From Gimesia sp. (GTDB lineage Bacteria; Planctomycetota; Planctomycetia; Planctomycetales; Planctomycetaceae), in the NCBI RefSeq assembly GCF_040219335.1, contig NZ_JAVJSQ010000029.1, positions 682,001-746,000 on the forward strand: a stretch of DNA of 64,000 nucleotides. The letters are read 5' to 3'. The notes beneath the pieces are model-generated. The model did not search any database. It had not been told where the DNA came from and worked only from the letters and a program-made list of their open reading frames with translations. The position numbers and the translations under genes are program-made. Below are positions 36,154 to 44,513 of this stretch, piece after piece. How positions within the stretch are numbered: the first letter of the stretch is position 1; the number at the start of each line of letters is the position of its first letter.

Positions 36154-36885
36154 TTATTCTGACTTCTCTTTGGTGTTCTCTTCGGACTTCAGCTTTTCGC
36201 TGAACTTGCTGCGGAACTTTTCCAGTTTGGGGCGGATCACGAACTGGCAGTACTGCTGGTTCGGATTCAGTTTGAAATAGTCCTGATGATAGTCTTCGGC
36301 GGGATAGAATTTCTGGAACTCGGTGATTTCAGTGACGATGGGACTTTTGAATTGTCCTGATTCATCGAGTTGTTTCTTGTAAGCGGTCGCTTCTTCTCTC
36401 TGCTTCTCATTGTGATAGAAGACAGCGGAGCGATACTGTGTTCCCACGTCTGCTCCCTGGCGGTTAAGCGTGGTCGGGTCGTGTGTTTCCCAGAAGACTT
36501 TGAGGATATCAGTGAAGGGGATCACTTTAGGATCAAAGGTGACCTGAATCACCTCTGCGTGACCGGTGGTGCCGGTACAGACGGCTTTGTAGGTCGGGTT
36601 GGGGACTGCGCCTCCCGAATAGCCGGAGACAGCAGACTTGACCCCTTTGAGTTCACGGAAAACCGCTTCCGTACACCAGAAGCAGCCTGAGCCGAGGGTA
36701 ACGACTTCCAGACCGTCATCTGCTTCGTGGGCAACCATTTTCACTTCCGATTGGGGCTGTTCTTCGGCGATCGCGACAGGGCGATCTTCCCTGGAGATGG
36801 AATTTTCACAAGCCGTGAGCAGTGTGAAGAGGGTAGCGATCGATAAGACAACGAGAGCCAGTTGAGGCAGTTGTGAAAACGTCAT
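36154..36885 (-). CDS. msrA: Peptide methionine sulfoxide reductase MsrA, lipoprotein form
   Basis: MsrA reduces methionine-S-sulfoxide in oxidised proteins. The 243-residue product has the catalytic GCFWC motif at 67-71 (C68 nucleophile), GYSGG and TGHAEVIQV, the DPTTLNRQGADVGTQYRS block and the YHQDYF motif. Unusually, the first 26 residues form a lipoprotein signal ending in LLTAC (C26), so the enzyme should sit on the outside of the membrane, where it could repair exported proteins. The C-terminus is charged and lacks an obvious resolving cysteine pair. It faces the acyltransferase gene, with a weak hairpin between them. Confidence 0.95.
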   Translation of the reverse strand: MTFSQLPQLALVVLSIATLFTLLTACENSISREDRPVAIAEEQPQSEVKMVAHEADDGLEVVTLGSGCFWCTEAVFRELKGVKSAVSGYSGGAVPNPTYKAVCTGTTGHAEVIQVTFDPKVIPFTDILKVFWETHDPTTLNRQGADVGTQYRSAVFYHNEKQREEATAYKKQLDESGQFKSPIVTEITEFQKFYPAEDYHQDYFKLNPNQQYCQFVIRPKLEKFRSKFSEKLKSEENTKEKSE

Positions 36886-36996
36886 TGGAGTAAAATCCCT
36901 TTACGAAAGTGCCTGAATGTAAGCAGTCTGTCATATTCTAAGCGACTGATTTCATTTTAGGCAATCCGACCGGACAGGGACAGGGTGAAACCTGTT

Positions 36997-38331
36997 TCAG
37001 CAGCGAACAGTCCTTTTTCCGTTAAACAGGAACCGCAGAAGCGGGACCTTTAAAATCAGAAAATGGTGCAGAGAGAGCGTGACCGCGAACGTGGCGATCT
37101 CGACTGCCAGAAATTTATAACCGATGGCGATTGTGGAACTGAGCAGCAGATAGCCAAAGATCACCACACAGATATGGTGGAGCAGGTAAATCGAATAGGA
37201 AGCATCTGAGAGATAGCGGAAAACACGCGAGTCCCGGTTCATGAACCGATAAAACAGAACGTAGCAGATATGACTGGCGAGGGCACAAATGACGCCGAAG
37301 GAATAGATGCGGAGCAGACTTTCTGTATTAAAACCATGGGCATTCTCTTCCAGGTAATACACGAGGACCGCCAGAGGCAGCATGCCCCACTCCCAGCGGG
37401 CGATGCGATGGAACTCGTCCTGGAGTGTCTTGTCCTTGAATAACCAGAGTCCCAGCAGAAAGTAGGGGAGGAAGGTGATGAAATCTTCCAGATTCAACAG
37501 CCCACAGCAGAGGGAGCCGTGAAAGAGATTCGGAGCGATTTTGGCAGCGACGTTCCACAGGAGATCGGCACAGGGGATCAGCAGCAGGAAATAACAGTTT
37601 TTACGAATACCTGCGACCAGAGGACGCATCTGCGTCCATTTCGGCAGATAGCTGGCGAGCAGAAACAAGCTGATCCCAACGGCGAAGAACTGGAGGAGCG
37701 TCAGCAGGAACCAGAGGTGTGAGACCCACTGCCCACTCAACCAGAGTTGGGGCAGGACCCGGGTCAGGAAGTGCCCCAACGACATCGGCTCGTGGTGCAG
37801 TACGGTCGTGCGGAAATAAAGCTCCAGCGTGTTAACGAACAGTGCTGTGCTCAACAGCGGGACGACAATGCGAACAAGCCGGACCTGGGTAAAGACTTTA
37901 ATGCCGTATTTCTGCAGGCTCATCATCGAGAACAAGCCGGCAATAATGAAGAACGTCGGCATCCGGAATACGTGTATGACTGAATCGAGCAGCGAAAAGA
38001 AGATCGAGTTATGGGAATCGGAGACGATCCAGTGATCTGTGGCAGAGTAAATCAATGCCCCATGCAGGACGACTCCCAGCAGCATCAGGATGGATCGCAT
38101 GGAGTCCATGTAGTAAAAACGGGGGGCTGAGGACCGCGACGAATCAGATGCCGTGCATACTTCGACCGGTTCCACCGCGCTGAGAACGGAGGGTGAGTTC
38201 ATCCAGGAGTGCCTGTAATGGTTGTGGACAGTTTGTGAAACGCGGCGGGTATGCTTATATATATCCATCGAAGTTGATTTAGAGCGGGTAATTTTCAGTG
38301 GCAGCAGGTAAATACTCAGGCTGCTACCCAC
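36997..38331 (-). CDS. Acyltransferase-3 family integral membrane protein
   Basis: The 444-residue frame has about ten hydrophobic helices from residue 75 on and the acyltransferase-3 signature in the first helix: MDSMRSILMLLGVVLHGAL with the R-x9-H pair. Members O-acetylate sugars or lipids at the cytoplasmic membrane. The start is uncertain: the long frame uses a GTG at 38331, and ATG codons at 38268 and 38202 come closer to the first helix, none with a clear ribosome site. A 12-base palindrome AGTTGATCAACT (38332-38343) abuts the longest start. Confidence 0.87.
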   Translation of the reverse strand: MGSSLSIYLLPLKITRSKSTSMDIYKHTRRVSQTVHNHYRHSWMNSPSVLSAVEPVEVCTASDSSRSSAPRFYYMDSMRSILMLLGVVLHGALIYSATDHWIVSDSHNSIFFSLLDSVIHVFRMPTFFIIAGLFSMMSLQKYGIKVFTQVRLVRIVVPLLSTALFVNTLELYFRTTVLHHEPMSLGHFLTRVLPQLWLSGQWVSHLWFLLTLLQFFAVGISLFLLASYLPKWTQMRPLVAGIRKNCYFLLLIPCADLLWNVAAKIAPNLFHGSLCCGLLNLEDFITFLPYFLLGLWLFKDKTLQDEFHRIARWEWGMLPLAVLVYYLEENAHGFNTESLLRIYSFGVICALASHICYVLFYRFMNRDSRVFRYLSDASYSIYLLHHICVVIFGYLLLSSTIAIGYKFLAVEIATFAVTLSLHHFLILKVPLLRFLFNGKRTVRC

Positions 38332-38653
38332 AGTTGATCAACTATCCGGCAGAATCAAAACAATGGGCAGACCGCTCCTGAGTAATGCGCAATTTTGTTG
38401 CCAAAAAACAACAGGGAATTCAGCAGGATAAAAATCGGGAAGAGGTATGCTGGGGACAGCGGAATGGACTGGAAAACGGGCGAAAGCATGGAGCAGCGAG
38501 ACAATTCTGGTGGGAACGGGAGTAGTCATCTGATGCAGGCTGACTACAACTAAGAGAAGTTGCTATGATGAGATTGATAGCAGGAAAGACAGGCCATTGG
38601 TTCAGCAGCAACCGATGAGTGATTTGCCAACCAGACCAGTAGAGACATCCTGA
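38332..38653. other. Divergent intergenic region with a palindrome
   Basis: The 322 bases between the acyltransferase gene and hemH hold the perfect palindrome AGTTGATCAACT at 38332-38343. I see no gene. Promoters for both flanking genes should lie here, but no convincing -35/-10 pair can be picked by eye. Confidence 0.4.
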
Positions 38654-39676
38654 ATGAATAATGAATATGACGCGATTCTGGTAGTTTCCTTCGGAGGGCC
38701 TGAAGGGCCTGACGATGTGATTCCCTTTCTGGAAAATGTGCTCAGGGGCAAGAATGTCCCCCGGGAGCGGATGCTGGAGGTCGCGGAGCATTACCAGCAG
38801 TTCGGTGGAGTGAGTCCGATCAACGGGCAGAATCGGGCCCTGATCGCGGCACTTGAACAGGAACTGGCTGCTAACGGGCCGCAACTCCCCATCTACTGGG
38901 GAAACCGGAACTGGGATCCCCTGCTGACGGATACGCTGGAACAGATGAAACAGGATGGCATTCAGCGGGCACTGGGCTTCTTTACATCGGCATTCAGCTC
39001 GTATTCGGGTTGTCGCCAGTACCGGGAAGACATTCAGCGGGCTCAGGAAGCGGTTGGAGCAGGGGCGCCCGAAGTCGATAAGCTGCGGATGTTCTTTAAT
39101 CATCCCGGATTTATTGAGGCCACCGTTGATCGTGCCCGAGAGGCTCTGGTCGAGATTCCCGAGGAACGCCGGGAACAGGCGACAATTCTCTTTTCCGCTC
39201 ACAGTATCCCTCTGGCGATGGCCGCGGGTTGTCGCTACGAAACCCAGCTGAACGACGCTGCTCAGCTGGTGAGTGAACGATTGGGAACGCACCCCTGGCA
39301 TCTGGTATACCAGAGCCGCAGTGGTCCGCCTCATCAACCCTGGCTGGAACCCGATATCTGTGATTTTATCACCGAACTGGGGCAGCAGGGAGAGGTTCAG
39401 GATGTCGTCATTATTCCGATCGGCTTCGTTTCCGACCACATGGAAGTGCTGTTCGATCTGGACACAGAGGCGAAACAGGTCGGCAGTGAAGTCGGCATCC
39501 ATGTCGCCCGGGCTAAAACAGTGGGAGTCCATCCCCGCTTTATCACCATGATTCGGGAATTGATCGAGGAACGCATCAGCGGTACTGATGAGCGACCCGC
39601 TTTGGGACCATTGGGGCCGAACCATGATGTCTGTCCGGTGGACTGTTGTCTCAGGGTTACCGAAATCAAACGGTGA
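38654..39676 (+). CDS. hemH: Ferrochelatase
   Basis: HemH inserts Fe(II) into a porphyrin at the end of haem synthesis. The 340-residue product starts with YDAILVVSFGGPEGPDDVIPF, has GGVSPINGQN (about 55-64), the active-site block SAHSIPLAM (about 182-190) with the conserved histidine, and the late PIGFVSDHMEVLFDLDTEA stretch with the conserved His/Glu. Length is standard. Four cysteines near the C-terminus (CPVDCC) are suggestive but too few and too close to claim an Fe-S cluster. It is not in a haem operon, though haem demand is high given the many CxxCH proteins encoded nearby. Confidence 0.95.
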   Translation: MNNEYDAILVVSFGGPEGPDDVIPFLENVLRGKNVPRERMLEVAEHYQQFGGVSPINGQNRALIAALEQELAANGPQLPIYWGNRNWDPLLTDTLEQMKQDGIQRALGFFTSAFSSYSGCRQYREDIQRAQEAVGAGAPEVDKLRMFFNHPGFIEATVDRAREALVEIPEERREQATILFSAHSIPLAMAAGCRYETQLNDAAQLVSERLGTHPWHLVYQSRSGPPHQPWLEPDICDFITELGQQGEVQDVVIIPIGFVSDHMEVLFDLDTEAKQVGSEVGIHVARAKTVGVHPRFITMIRELIEERISGTDERPALGPLGPNHDVCPVDCCLRVTEIKR

Positions 39677-39933
39677 TCTCAGACAAGAAGTGATGTAGAG
39701 TCACCATTCTCTAGAGATGTGTACAGAAGATTTTTGAATTCCGGCAGCATCCATGCCGGACTAAGCTTGTCAAAGCTTCATTAGTGAGAAATACTTAACA
39801 AATGTAAGTTTTGAGTAAGAGCGCCCACCCTGCCCAGGTCTATTCCAGACATCCTGCCAGGCAGACTCACTTACCGATTTATCAATCCAGTAGTTATTGA
39901 ACTGTCTTGTCCTACCGAGTTACAGGAGTTGGA

Positions 39934-40863
39934 ATGTCTGCGTCTACCAAGCGAGGATTTACCCTCATTGAGTTGTTGGTTGTGATTGCTATTATTGCGA
40001 TCCTTATCGCACTGCTGTTGCCTGCTGTGCAACAGGCACGTGAAGCGGCCCGTCGGTCGACCTGTAAGAATAACCTGAAGCAGATGGGTATCGCACTGCA
40101 CAACTATCACGATACACATCGCCTGTTTCCTTACGGTCATATGGAAGTCAGGTCCGGAAACTATAATTCATCTGCTCCTTACGGCACTTATCACTGGCGT
40201 GATACCTGGGCACATCAGATTCTGCCCTTTGTAGACCAGGCCCCGTTATACAATAAGTACTCCGCCAATACGGCAAGCCACGTGCATCTGGTCACGGACC
40301 CGGAAATTTACAAAGCCGTCGTTCCAATCTATATGTGTCCCTCTGATCCTTCGACTCCGGGAAATGCTGATTCATCGGGGCGTTCGCAGGGGAGTTACAT
40401 TGGCTGTGCGGGGAATGAAGCAACGACAACTGGTGCCAACCTGAATGGTATTTTCTCAGAAAACTCGAATACCAAAATTCGTGACCTGAAGGATGGTTCT
40501 TCGAATACGATCATGGTCTCAGAGATCATCATTCGTGGAAACACTGCTTCCACGACCTACTGGGGCTGTCCGGGCTGTTACGGAATCGGTGGTGCTCATG
40601 GTGAAATGACTTTCACAACCCGCGAGACCCCCAATACACCGGTTGCCGACCAGAACTATGCCTGTAAGTCAACCACCTTCCCGCATTCGCCTTGCGTCGT
40701 GAATACCGGGACCAAGTATAACTTTGCCCGCAGCTATCATGTGGGAGGCGTGCACGCTCTGCTGGCCGATGGTGCCGTGCGGTTCATCTCTTCCAACATT
40801 GACCGCGGGACCTTCCAGAACCTCGGAAATAAAAAGGATGGTCAGGTATTAGGCGAGTTTTAA
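39934..40863 (+). CDS. DUF1559 pseudopilin-like surface protein
   Basis: A 309-residue DUF1559 protein. The ATG at 39934 follows AGGAGTTGGA and gives the standard short leader before [19 protein letters not shown]. Conserved NNLKQMGIALHNYHDTH follows the helix. The C-terminal motif [22 protein letters not shown] matches that of the copy at 17657-18682. The middle contains several Cys residues (GCPGCYG). It stands alone and is closed by a strong terminator. Confidence 0.95.
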   Translation: MSASTKRGFTLIELLVVIAIIAILIALLLPAVQQAREAARRSTCKNNLKQMGIALHNYHDTHRLFPYGHMEVRSGNYNSSAPYGTYHWRDTWAHQILPFVDQAPLYNKYSANTASHVHLVTDPEIYKAVVPIYMCPSDPSTPGNADSSGRSQGSYIGCAGNEATTTGANLNGIFSENSNTKIRDLKDGSSNTIMVSEIIIRGNTASTTYWGCPGCYGIGGAHGEMTFTTRETPNTPVADQNYACKSTTFPHSPCVVNTGTKYNFARSYHVGGVHALLADGAVRFISSNIDRGTFQNLGNKKDGQVLGEF

Positions 40864-40908
40864 GCTCTTTAATTCTGAACATTCACTGACAATCGCGACA
40901 AAAAAAAA

Positions 40909-40939
40909 CAGCACCGCCGGCGAAATGCCTGCGGTGCTG
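40909..40939 (+). terminator. Bidirectional terminator between DUF1559 and cold-shock genes
   Basis: CAGCACCGC (40909-40917) pairs with GCGGTGCTG (40931-40939), with an inner GGC/GCC extension. A run of nine A precedes the stem (T run for the minus strand) and TTTGTCATTT follows it, so it can serve both convergent genes. Confidence 0.85.
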
Positions 40940-40982
40940 TTTGTCATTTGAATGAGGCTTTCGCCTCAGTCTTCAGACTGTT

Positions 40983-41198
<216 letters not shown>

Positions 41199-41302
41199 TT
41201 AAAAAATGTTACAATCCGGGAGAGGTGAAACATTCGCGTCCCCAGACTGCAAGAGTGTTCGAGTTGATTCAGGCTGTCATCGTCTAGTCGACGGGCCTGG
41301 AG

Positions 41303-41470
41303 TTATTCTGAATCATTCAGGAATTCAGATTCGTTATCCGGTGGGAGAACCGGAGAACTTAACGGACCACTTTGCTTCAATTGATTCCGGCGTACCCGTT
41401 TGGCTTCTGCTTTCGCTTTTTTTTCTGCTTCTCGTTGACGCTTGGCATAAGTGTTCCTGTTTTTAGCGAT
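41303..41470 (-). CDS. Small Lys/Arg/Glu-rich protein, apparently starting at ATC
   Basis: A 55-codon frame reads (M)AKNRNTYAKRQREAEKKAK then AEAKRVRRNQ and a Ser/Pro/acidic tail ending NDSE. The first codon is ATC at 41470-41468, and AAGGAG lies seven bases before it, ideal spacing; no ATG, GTG or TTG is available upstream in frame close by. The start sequence recalls short proteins, and N-terminal extensions of cold-shock proteins in Bacteroidetes, that begin MAKxxxTFxKRxREKKKK (recalled from memory). It probably forms a charged helix that contacts RNA. The gene lies 54 bases downstream of the helicase and 122 bases upstream of the Csp. It is too short to be caught by usual length limits. 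Confidence 0.68.
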   Translation of the reverse strand: MAKNRNTYAKRQREAEKKAKAEAKRVRRNQLKQSGPLSSPVLPPDNESEFLNDSE

Positions 41471-41524
41471 AATGAATCTCCTTGAAATTGAAAATGAAAC
41501 GCTGTACCTGCAAGAGGCAAGTGA

Positions 41525-42871
41525 CTAACTTGATTGACTGGCACGCGGCTTCAGGCGACGCCATTTTGTGCGTTTAGGTTCCTGTTGTAGTTTACTCGCG
41601 GCTGTCTTCGCTGTTTTCTTGCGTCGAAAGCGGTTTCGCGAAGTCGTTTCTGTTCCTTCCACAGTGTGTCCGTTTTTACCATTGCTCCGCTGTCGGGGCG
41701 TAGGGTCTGGCAGGGCATCAGCTTTATTCTTCTGAGCACGAGGAGCCCGGTGTTCTTTGGAGACGGGAACTTTGTGGCCGATCAGTTTTTCGATGGCCCG
41801 CAGTTCGCCTCGTTCGTTATCACTGCAGAAGGAGATGGCGATTCCCTCTGCCCCTGCGCGTCCGGTGCGGCCGATGCGATGCACGTAGGCTTCCGGTTCA
41901 ACCGGTAGATCGAAGTTGATCACGTGAGTGATGCCTTCGATATCGATGCCACGGGCCGCGACATCGGTAGCAACGAGCACCTGGATTTTGCGGCTGCGGA
42001 AAGCCTCGAGTGCCTGCTGGCGGGCCGACTGTGATTTATTGCCATGGATGGCAGATGAGCGGATGCCGATTTGCGTGAGACGTTTTGACAGCATGTTGGC
42101 AGTACGCTTGGTTCGCATGAAGACCAGGGCTCGATCCACAGCGGAGTCGGCCAGGATATTTTGCAGCAGAGACTGCTTTCCATTCCGTTCCACGTAGATC
42201 AGTTGTTGCTGGATTTTTTTGACACTGGTCTTTTGAGGAGTGACATTCACACTGACTGGATTTTTCAGCAGGCGTTGAGCCAACTCCTTAATTTTGGGAG
42301 CCAGGGTGGCTGAGAAGAACAGTGACTGACGTTTTTCAGGCAGTTGACTGATAATCTTCTTCAGGTCCGGCAGAAAGCCCATGTCGAGCATGCGGTCGGC
42401 TTCGTCCAGGACGAAAAGTTCCAGCTGGTCCAGATGGATTTCTCCCTGGTTCATTAAGTCCAGCAGACGTCCTGGCGTAGCGACTACGATGTGAGCGCCA
42501 CGACTCAGGCCTTTGACCTGGTTTTTCTGGCTGACACCACCATAAATCAGCAGGTGGCGCAGTTTGAGGTGTCTGCCGTATGCGGCAAAACTGTCACCGA
42601 TCTGAATGGCCAGCTCCCGGGTGGGGGCCAGTACCAGAGCCTGTGGACGAGAGGGCCTGGCTTTGCGATTCTCTTTTCCCAGATGATTGAGTATGGGTAA
42701 GGCCAGAGCGGCTGTTTTTCCCGTTCCTGTCTGCGCACATCCCAGAATATCGTGTCCTTCGAGTGCGGAGGGAATGGTTTGCGCCTGGATAGGCGTCGGG
42801 GTTTCATAATTTTCTTCGACCAGTGCTCTTTGGACTGGGGCGATCAATTCAATCTCTTTGAATGTTTTCAA
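41525..42871 (-). CDS. DEAD-box RNA helicase (RhlE-like)
   Basis: The 448-residue protein has all helicase motifs: Q motif TPIQAQTIP (about 26-34), AQTGTGKT (about 46-53), PTRELA, TPGRLLDL, DEADRMLD, SAT, and in the second domain TKRTANML, ARGIDIEGITHVINFDLP and HRIGRTGRAG. The last 80 residues are basic and low in complexity (RRKKTAKTAASKLQQEPKR), typical of RhlE-type RNA-binding tails. It unwinds RNA, probably in ribosome assembly or decay. A long non-coding stretch upstream (42872-43545) may be its leader. Confidence 0.94.
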   Translation of the reverse strand: MKTFKEIELIAPVQRALVEENYETPTPIQAQTIPSALEGHDILGCAQTGTGKTAALALPILNHLGKENRKARPSRPQALVLAPTRELAIQIGDSFAAYGRHLKLRHLLIYGGVSQKNQVKGLSRGAHIVVATPGRLLDLMNQGEIHLDQLELFVLDEADRMLDMGFLPDLKKIISQLPEKRQSLFFSATLAPKIKELAQRLLKNPVSVNVTPQKTSVKKIQQQLIYVERNGKQSLLQNILADSAVDRALVFMRTKRTANMLSKRLTQIGIRSSAIHGNKSQSARQQALEAFRSRKIQVLVATDVAARGIDIEGITHVINFDLPVEPEAYVHRIGRTGRAGAEGIAISFCSDNERGELRAIEKLIGHKVPVSKEHRAPRAQKNKADALPDPTPRQRSNGKNGHTVEGTETTSRNRFRRKKTAKTAASKLQQEPKRTKWRRLKPRASQSS

Positions 42872-42965
42872 TGGTTTTCCTTAGGGAAATGTTGCAGGCC
42901 CGTCGGTGTGTTGTGCAAGTGAATCTGTGGTTGGCAGTATTCATTCAAGGGCAGGGCCTGTTTTA

Positions 42966-42979
42966 GTCTAATGTTAGAC
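42966..42979. promoter_or_regulatory. 14-base palindrome upstream of the helicase gene
   Basis: GTCTAA and TTAGAC arms flank a two-base centre, 95 bases upstream of the helicase ATG. The size and position suit a dimeric regulator or a short hairpin. No protein can be assigned. Confidence 0.4.
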
Positions 42980-43329
42980 CGAATGTATTTTAAAGGGGCT
43001 GCAGGTGATGTTCCGTGGGAGGAGATCAGCTGAACCGGTCGGCGACAGTGCAAATCGACGGGACTTGCTGGAGAGCGGAGGAAAATACCTGGCTCTTCCA
43101 GTTTCGCTCAGGTTAGGCGGGTTGGGACCAGCGGTACCAAAAGCAAACGTCGCTTCTGTGGGAACTCCGGACAAACAAGAAAATCACGGAATTCAATGCG
43201 TCCACAACGACGCGGCAGCTTTCGACAGCGGTCAACACAACCGAGGTTGGCAGCAGGAGTGTGCGACGAATAAGCTCGCACAGTAAAGAGGGTTACGAGA
43301 GGTTCCAGCTCTGTATTAAGACCCTCACA

Positions 43330-43380
43330 GGTCAGAAAACGAATCTATTTCTATAGATCGTTACTCGCTTTGTTCTGACC
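43330..43380. ncRNA. Nested double hairpin, possible structured RNA
   Basis: Outer arms GGTCAGA (43330-43336) and TCTGACC (43374-43380) enclose AACG-A-ATCTAT (43338-43348), a TTCT loop and ATAGAT-CGTT (43353-43362), a ten-pair stem with one bulge. The perfect outer closure around a perfect inner stem is unlikely in random sequence. Strand and class are unknown. Confidence 0.4.
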
Positions 43381-43545
43381 AGGGTGACATGGTTGTTCCC
43401 TCAGTTCATTCGAGAGAAGCACCTTGAAGTCACGCAGAAGTATACCCTGTCTGGATCTCTTTGCCTAGAGGGATTCTTGAAAATCCCAGAATCAAGTAAA
43501 ACTAAATGCGTGGGGAAACAGGCAAGTTGACACCGAATATACCGA

Positions 43546-44394
43546 TCAGTCAATCGCTTTTGCCTGCTGATCCTGTTCGCCGGGCAGAACCGGCGGTCTG
43601 CTGAAAGGTGTCTTCCACATGCCGAGCAGAGTCTGCCACTGGGGCGCATCATAGTGGGGTAAGCCGAAGTCGATGGTCTTCAGGTCCAGACGCATGCGGT
43701 AGGTGCGGGCCAGTCGATCCCAGAGGGAGAAGATCGTGGAATAATTCGAGTTTGTTTCCTGCGGCAGTCGCGAGTGATGAATTTTGTGCATGTCCGGAGA
43801 GACAAACAGCCAGCGGTAGAAACGGTCTGCCCGACCCAGCGAGATGTTTGCATGATGCAGTTGCGTGGAGAGGAAAACCAGAATGCCATATAGAACGAGT
43901 TGCCAGGATTGCAGGCCCAGCAGTGGAATCAACAGCAGACGCAGGAGAGTGGAAATTCCCAGTTCACCCCAGTGGAAGCGGGTGGCAGTGGAGACGTCCA
44001 TGTCAGGATCGCTGTGGTGCATGCGATGAAACCGCCAGAGAACCGGGATGCGGTGGTTCATCCAGTGCCAGCAGAACATCCAGGCATCCAGGAGCAGAAT
44101 GGCGCACAAGGTCCGCCAGAATAGAGAGAGTGGCACCTGGTGCAGCAGCCCCCATTGATGCTGCAGCGTCCAGGCGGAGGTTGCCTCTACGATCGAGCCA
44201 AACAGCAGTCCGAGCAGCAGGGAATTCAATACTGCCAGGGAGAGGTTGTAAAAGGCGTGCCGATAACGGCTCTCTCCCCGGAATGGTTTGAAGGCAGCCC
44301 AGCTTTCCCAGCTCCAGAACAATGCCAGCAGCACAATCGGGGTGCTGAAATAGAACAGGGAGAGTAGTTCGGACGCTGAGAGGTTGGCAAGCAT
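43546..44394 (-). CDS. Sterol desaturase / fatty acid hydroxylase family membrane enzyme
   Basis: The 282-residue protein has several membrane helices and the three histidine clusters that bind two irons: HWMNH (about 109-113), HRMHH (about 121-125) and HKIHH (about 206-210), with an additional HHANI (about 180). The superfamily hydroxylates or desaturates sterols, carotenoids or lipid chains using oxygen. Planctomycetes make unusual lipids, but the substrate cannot be told from context. It is a monocistronic-looking gene downstream of the FlgI-like gene on the same strand. Confidence 0.9.
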   Translation of the reverse strand: MLANLSASELLSLFYFSTPIVLLALFWSWESWAAFKPFRGESRYRHAFYNLSLAVLNSLLLGLLFGSIVEATSAWTLQHQWGLLHQVPLSLFWRTLCAILLLDAWMFCWHWMNHRIPVLWRFHRMHHSDPDMDVSTATRFHWGELGISTLLRLLLIPLLGLQSWQLVLYGILVFLSTQLHHANISLGRADRFYRWLFVSPDMHKIHHSRLPQETNSNYSTIFSLWDRLARTYRMRLDLKTIDFGLPHYDAPQWQTLLGMWKTPFSRPPVLPGEQDQQAKAID

Positions 44395-44513
44395 GAGGGC
44401 TGAGGTTCATTTCTGAATGACGGCCGGATCTGAACCGGGGCGTGCAGACCAGCCCCGCTGGTGGTCTACTCCCTCTATTTTCTCAGTACGAACCAGTAGA
44501 GACAAGGGACTTC

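Larger units (their letters stand above)
42872..43545. other. Long structured non-coding stretch upstream of the helicase gene
   Basis: This 674-base region has no convincing gene. It holds the palindrome GTCTAA-TG-TTAGAC (42966-42979), a hairpin GTGCGA/TCGCAC (43261-43281), a closing pair GAGGGT (43288-43293)/ACCCTC (43321-43326), and a nested double hairpin at 43330-43380. It may be a long leader of the helicase mRNA (minus strand) or an independent RNA of either strand. Frames in it (43005-43286 plus, 42974-43174 minus) look random. Confidence 0.5.

Noticed and set aside
38420-39625. 401-codon minus-strand frame opposite hemH
   Set aside because: It is antisense to a complete, motif-rich ferrochelatase gene; its sequence has no recognisable family and arises from codon bias.
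41206-41466. 86-codon plus-strand frame
   Set aside because: It is the antisense of the small basic protein gene and the csp leader.
43050-43160. Possible tmRNA gene (TCGACGGGACTTGC followed by GCAAAC)
   Set aside because: Resembles the tmRNA start and tag codon, but there is no tag ending in LAA with a stop, no T arm and no matching acceptor end in the expected place.
43005-43286. 93-codon plus-strand frame in the structured block
   Set aside because: Composition looks random and the region is full of stems.
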